Below, piece after piece: positions 57,775 to 64,000 of a DNA stretch of 64,000 nt. How positions within the stretch are numbered: the first letter of the stretch is position 1; every line of letters begins with the position of its first letter. Position numbers and translations under genes: made by a program. The notes below the pieces were generated by a model. It was not told where the DNA came from. It ran no database searches and saw nothing but the letters and a program-made list of their open reading frames with translations. This DNA comes from Plantibacter flavus (GTDB taxonomy: Bacteria > Actinomycetota > Actinomycetes > Actinomycetales > Microbacteriaceae). The stretch covers positions 372,001 through 436,000 of the forward strand of contig NZ_CP019402.1 of assembly GCF_002024505.1 (NCBI RefSeq), read 5' to 3'.

Positions 57775-59942
57775 TCGTCGACCGCGGCGACCTCGACGAT
57801 CCACGCCCGTTCGGGCGGGGTCGCCGGGGTCTGCAGGCCGGCGTGGAGGAGGGTCGTCCCGGACATCACCACGCCGGTCCAACCGGCGTGCGGACCGTCC
57901 ACGCCGTCCGGTTCACCGAACCAGGCGGGGACGGTGCGCCCTCCTGAGGGCTCGCCGATGCGCAGCGGCCGGACCCGGTAGCGACGCTCCGGGTCCAGGC
58001 CGCGGAGCGTGAACCGCCCGATCCTCGCGACGTCGGAACGCCCGAGGAATGCGAGGGAGAACAACGCCTCCGACCGGTCCGCGGCCACCACCCCCGTGAT
58101 CTGGAGCGCGTCGTCGACCACGTCCTCACGGACGAGCCGCCCCGTGTGCAGCAGGGCCCTGGTCGAGCGGTAGAGCGCGAACCAGTCGGCCAACTCCGCG
58201 AGTTCCGCCAGGGAGGCCTGCCGCAGATCCCACTCGACCCCGAGATGACCGAACAGCGCCGTCGCGGCCCGGAACGACAGCTCGTGCGATCTGCCCGTCG
58301 TGTGCGACCGACCGGACGCGATGTGCGCACCGAGGCGCTCGAGCGGGACCAGCTGAGCGGTCCAACGGTTGATCTGCTGCCGCTCGAGCGGGTCGCTGCA
58401 ATCGGAGGCCCAGACCCGGTGGGTCCGTTCGAGGACGCCGAGGTCGACCCGCGAACCGCCGGAGGAGCAGGACTCGATCTCCAGCTCAGGGAAGCGGTCC
58501 GCGAGTCCGTCCATCAACCGGTAGACGGCCGTCGTCTGACGGTGCACACCGGCCCCGCCGTCGGGTGCGGACCCGGCGTCGACCAGGTCGCGGTTCTGAT
58601 CCCACTTCACGTACGCGATGTCGACCTCGGTGAGGATCGCGGTCATCCGTTCCAGGACGTACGCGAAGGCCTCCGGACGGCCGAGGTCGAGGACCTGCTG
58701 ATTCCTCGCCGGGATCGGCAGTCGACCGCCCGTCTGCATGATCCAGTCCGGGTGTTCGCGGGCGAGGTCGGAGTCGAGGTTCACCATTTCCGGTTCGAAC
58801 CACAGACCGAACTCCATCCCGAGCGCGCGGACCCGATCGACGAGCGGTCGCAGTCCGTCCGGCCACACCTCCTCGTCGACGTACCAGTCACCGAGACCGG
58901 CCCGGTCGTGCCGCCGACCCCGGAACCAGCCGTCGTCGAGGACGAAGCGTTCGATCCCGAGCGACGCGGCGACCTCCGCCAGCTCCACGAGGGCGTCGAC
59001 GTCGTGATCGAAGTAGACCGCCTCCCACACGTTGAGCGTGAGCGGCCGGTCGCGGACCGGATGACTCGGCGCGTCACGCAGGTGCTCGTGGAACAGTGCG
59101 GCCTGCTCATCGAGCCCGTCACCGTAGGCCCCGTACACCCACGGGCTCGTTCAGGCCTCGCCGGAGCCGAGGCGGACCTCGTCCGGCAGGAGCAGCTCGC
59201 CACCGCCGATCACCTGGTCACCGGTCGAGAGCCGTTCCGCGACGTGTCGCTGATTGCCGCTCCACCCCACGTGCACGCCCCACACCTCACCGGCGGCGAA
59301 ACCGAAGCCCGGGACGCCGACGTTCAGCACGAGCGGGGTGTCGGGGCCGGTCCGTCCGCGGCGGTCCTCGCGGACCCAGGCGCCCACGCGGAGTGGGCCG
59401 CGCTGCGGCGTCCGCTCCTTGCCCCACCGGCCCGCGAGGTCGAGCACCTCGCGCGCCCTGGCCGGGATTGGCAAAGCCAGATGCAGATCGTCGAGTCGGT
59501 AGACATCGTCGGAGGTGTTGCGCAGCGTGGCGCGGACGCGCAGCAGGCCGGCCTCGCTCAGCTCGAACTCGACCCGGACGGCCAGCCCCGCCTCGGCGTC
59601 CTCGCCGTCGACGGTGACCGTGCGGGAGGTGACCAGCGCCGGCCTCATTGTGAACAGCGGCGACCAGTCGCGGCCGTCCCGGCTGCCGGTGATGCCCGGC
59701 CGGCCGAGCCAGGCCTCGCTCTGTTCTGGAAGCACCGCGAGGCGGGTCGGTCGATCGGGTGCGTTCTCCGTGACGAACCGCTCCGCACCGCGCACGACAT
59801 CGGCGAGCTCCCGATCGTCGAGCGGACCGAGGTCGGCTCCCCAGTGCGCGATCGACGGCAGGCGACCGTCGCGCAGGTCGATAACGACGCTCACGGCGCG
59901 CGATCGCAGGTGGACGACGGGCTGTCGGGTGTCGATGGACAT
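57771..59942 (-). pseudogene. GH36 alpha-galactosidase interrupted by one in-frame TGA
   Basis: The minus strand carries a full-length GH36 enzyme of 724 codons split by TGA at 59153-59151. N-part (59942 to stop, 264 aa): beta-sandwich domain ending DEVRLGSGEA. C-part continues in the same frame with TSPWVYGAYGDGLDEQ and holds the catalytic barrel: nucleophile Asp in YVKWDQNRDLVD (codon about 449), ESCSSGGSRVDLG and acid/base Asp in VWASDCSDPLER. Both halves are otherwise intact. Homologues have an aromatic residue at the stop position, so a TGG to TGA change is the simplest origin. It would cleave galactose side chains from galactomannan. Confidence 0.88.
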
Positions 59943-59967
59943 GGGGGCCTTTCGGATGGGTGCGTGG

Positions 59968-61947
59968 TCAGTCCACGGACGGGCGTGCGAGCTGGCCGTC
60001 CCAGGGGACGAAGGTGGCGAGGTCGACGTCGTGCACGGCTCCGTCGGTCCACCGTGTGACCAGTCGGGTCCCGGTCACGTCCACCGCGACCGGGAGGTCG
60101 GGTGTCTCGCCGTCGTCGAAGCGGAGGGTGTGGAGTGCGGCCAGGACGGTGTGCCCCGGAGTGCTGGCGGCGTACAGCGCCGGGACCGCTGAGTGGGGAC
60201 CGAACGCGTTCGCGTCACGGTAGGCGACGGCCTCCGCGCGGTCCCAACCGTGCAGCCCGACGATGGTCGCTGCGAGCCCGTCGCGACCGACCACCGTGGC
60301 CCGAGGCGCGGCCACAGCGGGATCGACCTCGGTGCGCAGGATGGCGTCGTCGGCGACGGCCGCACCGCCCTCGCGGACGGTCCAGGCGCGCGTCGATTCG
60401 ACCAGGTGCGCGCGGAGCTCCTGATCGCCGCGGACGATGCTGACCGTGGTGACGGCGCAGCCCGGCCACACCCGGCCGTCGAGCTGTGGGAGGTGCACCG
60501 AGCCGGAGATCTCGCCGACGGTCCGCATCCCGCGGATCGCGGCGCGACGACTCGCCCGCCCGTCCTCGTCGAGCAACGCGAGATGGCCGTCGACGTTCTC
60601 CTCCCACGCCGCGCTCGTCCCCGGAGCCGTGTGCGAGGAGTACCCGAACTTGGCGTAGTGCGGATCGTCCGCGTCGGCGCGGGAGGGCTCCACGGGGATC
60701 TCGCAGTGGTCGCTGCCATGGTTGGCGAGCGTTACGACACCGTCCCGCTGGGAGCGCAGGATCCATCCGACCGCCGGCAGCACGGTGGTCTCCGGCGGCC
60801 CGTCGGTCGGCTGCGAGCGTTCCGGAGCCGTCCACACCGGGTCGTCGCGGTCGATGGCGAGCCCGAGGAACCCGATGCCCGCGAGGTAGGGCGAACCGAA
60901 GCCACTGTAGCTCTGCGCGGTGGGCTCCCACGGTCCGTACCAACCGAGACTCAGCGGGCCGTCGACGCCGACGCCGTGCCGGACGAACCCCGAGACCACC
61001 CCGGAGGCCAGGCGTCGCGTCGCGCCGGGACTCAACGGGTTCACCCCCGAGAGCTCGGCGCACCAGAGCGCGGCGAGGGCGGCCGTCCGATAGCTCAGCG
61101 AGCGACCGATGTGCACCATCGACCCGTCCGGCGCGACCATGCGCGCGAAGGATCCGGTGAAGTCGTGCAGCCGTTCCAGATGCCGCGAGCCGTCGGCCGT
61201 GCCCGTGCGGTCGGTCATGCGGTACCAGGCCCAGAGGTAGGGATGGATCGCCCAAGCGTTGTAGTAGTCGATCGCGTGTTCCGGACCGTCGGTGTACCAG
61301 CCCTGCTCCAGGTGCCACGACTCGACCCGGGCGACGTTCCGCGTGCCGTTCAGCCCGGTGACGTCCTCGTCGACGGAGCGGAGGAATGCCTCCGCCATCG
61401 CCGGGAAGAGCTGCCAGTTGTTGTGCCAGACCTCGAGGCGCGCATGGTGGCGCAGCCAGTCGGCGATCTGCACCTGCTCCTTCCGAGTGAGCCCCGCCCA
61501 CAGCCGGTCGCGACTGACGTACAGGCCGAACGCGATGTTCGCCGCCTCGACGATCGAGTTGGTGACGCCCGTGCCAGGGGCCCGACACGTCACGCCCAGC
61601 GGCCAGGACTCCGGACCGTCCGGGGCCGTACCGGCGAGGAGCGCCCAGCTGTACCAGGCGACGAGGTCCTCGACCCCGTCACCATCGCCGTCTCCACCGC
61701 CGGCCATCCGCGGTGCGGCGAGGAGGAAGGAGCGACCGACCGCCTCCATGCCCTCACGGGCGACGCCGTCGCGGGTGACCCGACCGGGCAGCCGAGGGAT
61801 GCCGCCGAGCGGGCTCTCGAACCGGCGGACCTCCGCCAGCCACCGGTCGGCCGTGGCCTCCCAGTGCGCCCGCGTCCACCCGGTGAAGGGTGCGGCGACG
61901 GGGTCCGCGGCCGGTAAACGGAACGGCGGGAGCGGGTCGGGCGTCAT
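59968..61947 (-). CDS. DUF2264-domain protein of polysaccharide cluster
   Basis: 659 aa; the ATG at 61947 overlaps the heparinase stop (ATGA). N-terminal 330 residues form the DUF2264 alpha/alpha-toroid-like domain: PDGPESWPLGVTCRAPGTG, RHHARLEVWHNNWQLFPAM, and HLEQGWYTDGPEHAIDYYNA. A second, beta-rich domain follows (residues about 350-640). No signal peptide. DUF2264 genes are common in polysaccharide-utilisation loci, often beside lyases, but no activity is firmly assigned. Acts with its neighbours in breaking imported oligosaccharides, by inference. Confidence 0.85.
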   Translation of the reverse strand: MTPDPLPPFRLPAADPVAAPFTGWTRAHWEATADRWLAEVRRFESPLGGIPRLPGRVTRDGVAREGMEAVGRSFLLAAPRMAGGGDGDGDGVEDLVAWYSWALLAGTAPDGPESWPLGVTCRAPGTGVTNSIVEAANIAFGLYVSRDRLWAGLTRKEQVQIADWLRHHARLEVWHNNWQLFPAMAEAFLRSVDEDVTGLNGTRNVARVESWHLEQGWYTDGPEHAIDYYNAWAIHPYLWAWYRMTDRTGTADGSRHLERLHDFTGSFARMVAPDGSMVHIGRSLSYRTAALAALWCAELSGVNPLSPGATRRLASGVVSGFVRHGVGVDGPLSLGWYGPWEPTAQSYSGFGSPYLAGIGFLGLAIDRDDPVWTAPERSQPTDGPPETTVLPAVGWILRSQRDGVVTLANHGSDHCEIPVEPSRADADDPHYAKFGYSSHTAPGTSAAWEENVDGHLALLDEDGRASRRAAIRGMRTVGEISGSVHLPQLDGRVWPGCAVTTVSIVRGDQELRAHLVESTRAWTVREGGAAVADDAILRTEVDPAVAAPRATVVGRDGLAATIVGLHGWDRAEAVAYRDANAFGPHSAVPALYAASTPGHTVLAALHTLRFDDGETPDLPVAVDVTGTRLVTRWTDGAVHDVDLATFVPWDGQLARPSVD

Positions 61948-63875
61948 CGTGGGGCCTCCATCGGTGCTCCCGGTTCCGGGTACTGTTCCGCGCGGCGCAC
62001 CCGCAGCGCGTGCGCTCCTGCCATCGCCGGGTCCCGCTGCACGAGGCACAGCCGGAAGACGGCCGACCCCCAGACCTCGTGGAGCTTCGGGTCGTCGATG
62101 TCGATCCGGTCCACCGCAGTCTCGAACGCGGGGTCGGTCTCCAGGCGCGCATCGCCGACCTGGATCCCGGAGCCCGTGACGATCGGCTCGACGGCGGTGA
62201 GGAAGGTGAGCGTCATCCGCATCGGTTCCGAGAACGCCCAGTCGTCCTCGATCAGGACGGTGCCGGCCGAGCGGTCGAGCGACACCGTGCGGTCGAGCGC
62301 CGTCAGCCGAGCCTCGGCCGGATAGGAGCCCAGGAGCGACATGGCGAGGACCGCGCGTCCGTCACCGTCGGAGAACCGCGTCCCACTCGCCGCGAACCCC
62401 CGGCCATACGGCTGTTCGACACCTGCGGGGAGCGGCACGTTGTGGAACGCACTCCGCATGGTCCAGATGCCGTAGCGGGTGTCGGGCATGAAGGTGTCGC
62501 GGTGGTACACGCCCACGCCGACGTCGATGAGGACGGGTGCGCCGTCCAACGAGACGATCACGCCGCCGGCGTCGTTGTGGTTGTGACTGACGTCGTTGTG
62601 ACCGCCCTTCGCGGCGACCGCCCACCCGTCCATGCGACCGGCGTGCTCGCGGAACACCGCCACCTCCGTTCCCGGTGCGTACCAAGAGGAGGGCATCCCC
62701 GGCGTGGCGTCGCCGGCCGTGGTCCACGCCGGGTCGAGCAGCTCCGCGAGTGTGCGGCGGAACAACGGAGCCAACTGCCCCGAGAAGCCGAGCGGATGCG
62801 AGCGCCCCATCCAGCGGGCGTGGGCCGCCACCTCGTCGTCGCCTACGCGCTCGCCGAAGCGGGCGAGCAGGTTCCAGGTCGCATTCGTCGGCAGGCTCGC
62901 GGACCCGTCCGAGAAGTTGACCTGTGACTCGCCGGAGAGCTGCATCACCATCGGGAAGCGGGCCATCGCGGCCACCGGCGCGACCGCGAACCCGTCGAAC
63001 GCGCCCTCGGTGACCTCGCCGAGGAGGTCGAGCGCCTCGAACAGCGTCGCCCCCGCCCACCACCAGTAGGTCGCCCCCTCGTCGCAGCTGCCGTCATCGG
63101 CGTAGCCCGCTCGGAACCGGTCCAGGATGACGAGTGCGCGGTCGATCGACGACGCCAGCTCGTCCGGGTCCGTCTCGACCACCGCCGAGCACACGAGGAC
63201 GTTCGAGACGATCCACGGCGCCCAGTTGTTCGGCGGGCCGTCGAGCCCGTGCCAGAAGTCCACCTCGTTCCGCCACGGGTCCAGCACGCGACGCCGGATC
63301 TCCGTGTGCACCCGCGAGCGCAGCCCGGGGAAGGCCACCTCCAGGCGGTCACCGGCGATCGTGTCCACCGCGGCGAGCATGCCGCCCACGTAGGCGTCGG
63401 ACAGGTCGAGGATGTCGCGGCCAGGGATCGGGAGGAACGGGCGCTCGCCGGACTCCGGCAGGGCGTAGTGGGAGGGCAGACACCACGCGGTCAGCTCGCA
63501 GAGCCGCCAGACGCGGTCGCCGAGCTCGCGGACCCAGGCCTCGTCGTCGGTCGAACCGAGGGCGAGCGCGGACGAGGCGACCGCACCGAGGAGCGCCTGC
63601 TGCGCCGTCTCGTAGGGGGTCCGGTCGCCGTCGGAGCTGTACCGCGCCCAGAGGGACAGCGTGGGCGGGTTGCGGTCGGCCTCGACGCACCAGTGCCGCG
63701 CGGCGGCGAGCAACGCCGTCCGGTCCCGCTCCGAGACCCGGTCCCAGGCGGTGCGGTCTCCGACCGGCGGCCCTGCGCGCCAGCTCCCGACGCGCAGGGC
63801 TCGGCGCGCCCGCGGCGTGAACTGCTCGGCGAAGCTCGTGGTGGTCGGCGCGCTGGTGGCTGCTGGGAGGGGCAT
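61944..63875 (-). CDS. Heparinase II/III-like polysaccharide lyase
   Basis: 643 aa from the ATG at 63875 (AGAGG 7 bases upstream). A GTG at 63956 that overlaps the previous stop would add 27 low-complexity residues from a 15-bp repeat, and I regard it as less likely. Toroid domain (1-370), then beta-sandwich with the catalytic-type segment GGHNDVSHNHNDAGGVIVSL followed by APVLIDVGVGVYHRD, the family HxHxDxG region. Members cleave uronic-acid-containing glycans. No signal peptide, so it probably acts on imported oligosaccharides. Confidence 0.88.
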   Translation of the reverse strand: MPLPAATSAPTTTSFAEQFTPRARRALRVGSWRAGPPVGDRTAWDRVSERDRTALLAAARHWCVEADRNPPTLSLWARYSSDGDRTPYETAQQALLGAVASSALALGSTDDEAWVRELGDRVWRLCELTAWCLPSHYALPESGERPFLPIPGRDILDLSDAYVGGMLAAVDTIAGDRLEVAFPGLRSRVHTEIRRRVLDPWRNEVDFWHGLDGPPNNWAPWIVSNVLVCSAVVETDPDELASSIDRALVILDRFRAGYADDGSCDEGATYWWWAGATLFEALDLLGEVTEGAFDGFAVAPVAAMARFPMVMQLSGESQVNFSDGSASLPTNATWNLLARFGERVGDDEVAAHARWMGRSHPLGFSGQLAPLFRRTLAELLDPAWTTAGDATPGMPSSWYAPGTEVAVFREHAGRMDGWAVAAKGGHNDVSHNHNDAGGVIVSLDGAPVLIDVGVGVYHRDTFMPDTRYGIWTMRSAFHNVPLPAGVEQPYGRGFAASGTRFSDGDGRAVLAMSLLGSYPAEARLTALDRTVSLDRSAGTVLIEDDWAFSEPMRMTLTFLTAVEPIVTGSGIQVGDARLETDPAFETAVDRIDIDDPKLHEVWGSAVFRLCLVQRDPAMAGAHALRVRRAEQYPEPGAPMEAPR

Positions 63876-63887
63876 GGTCTGGCCTCT

Positions 63888-63947
63888 GCTGCGGTTCGGT
63901 GGTCTGCGGTTCGGTGGTCTGCGGTTCAGTGGTGTGCGGTTCGGTGG
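63888..63947. repeat. Four exact-length 15-bp tandem repeats before the heparinase gene
   Basis: Four adjacent 15-bp units on the minus strand: CCACCGAACCGCACA, CCACTGAACCGCAGA, CCACCGAACCGCAGA and CCACCGAACCGCAGC. They lie between the previous stop (63953) and the heparinase ATG. In frame they would encode NRTPL/NRRPP repeats. Confidence 0.9.
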
Positions 63948-63952
63948 CCCGC

Positions 63953-64000
63953 TCACGCCTGGAGCGCGAGCGCGGCGATGGTGATCGGTCGTCGGAAGGC
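63953..64000 (-). CDS. C-terminal fragment of a gene running off the right edge
   Basis: Fifteen codons, AFRRPITIAALALQA, then TGA. Too short to identify. It is co-directional with the heparinase gene, and its stop overlaps a GTG (GTGA), so it probably belongs to the same polysaccharide operon. Confidence 0.5.
   Translation of the reverse strand, partial: AFRRPITIAALALQA

Noticed and set aside
59151..59153. Selenocysteine insertion at the alpha-galactosidase TGA
   Set aside because: No selenocysteine is known in GH36 enzymes, and I see no obvious insertion hairpin right after the TGA. A nonsense change or error is simpler.
1..64000. tRNA, rRNA, CRISPR arrays, transposases, integrases or phage structural genes
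   Set aside because: None was recognised on reading both strands. The HNH genes carry no neighbouring phage genes, and the short direct repeats are tandem or REP-like without unique spacers.

Overview
The window is high-GC, densely packed DNA with many ATGA, GTGA and TGATG gene overlaps. Strong Shine-Dalgarno sites alternate with leaderless-looking starts. Families typical of Actinobacteria recur: a DUF222/HNH 13E12-type repeat protein, a BioQ-type TetR repressor with bioYMN, DesK/NarL two-component systems, and ABC sugar uptake genes without their own ATPase. I read it as the chromosome of a plant- or soil-associated actinobacterium, most likely Microbacteriaceae. The family-level call is inference.

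Layout. 1-6.9 kb: a tellurite/stress (Ter) cluster on the minus strand (terC, three TerD-domain genes, telA, two unknowns, and a CitE-like lyase cut by the window edge), with a divergent MarR regulator. 6.9-9.8 kb: GtrA and a membrane glycosyltransferase, then a lipoprotein. 9.8-11.3 kb: a DUF222-HNH nuclease gene bracketed by dispersed repeats; a second copy, 90 % identical in protein, lies at 35-37 kb with the same repeats. 11.3-14 kb: CsbD, a VIT1-type transporter and NhaA. 14-19.2 kb: a biotin-uptake operon (bioY, acyl-CoA ligase, thiolase, bioM, bioN, CHY zinc finger) with a divergent BioQ repressor and twin operators. 19-28.5 kb: a MarR regulator, a DRGH nuclease, an alcohol dehydrogenase, a serine hydrolase, a MerR/Hsp20 pair, an SseB-like gene, a CmtR-like/CDF metal module and MntP. 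28.5-34.1 kb: a sugar MFS porter and a two-component/ABC module. 37-43.8 kb: a BLUF photoreceptor, a HAD phosphatase, a lipoprotein, and a second ABC/serine hydrolase/two-component module.

44-53 kb is a visibly lower-GC carbohydrate island. It holds a secreted beta-helix protein, a LacI repressor, a sugar ABC importer and two cytoplasmic glycosidase-like enzymes, and three LacI-type operators tie it together. It ends in a gene graveyard with a lysyl-tRNA synthetase fragment and a quinone-oxidoreductase tail. 53-56.6 kb carries an ECF sigma factor with a membrane partner, a leucine-rich-repeat protein, a META lipoprotein and PhzF.

56.7-64 kb is a second polysaccharide cluster: a secreted GH26 mannanase faces a GH36 alpha-galactosidase that is broken by one in-frame TGA, followed by a DUF2264 protein and a heparinase II/III-like protein. 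Together these suggest use of galactomannan and uronic-acid-containing plant polymers. The best leads are the repeat-flanked HNH pair, the nonsense-split alpha-galactosidase, the BioQ-controlled ligase/thiolase inside the biotin operon, and the tRNA-synthetase fragment at the island edge. I saw no tRNA, rRNA, CRISPR array, transposase or prophage.
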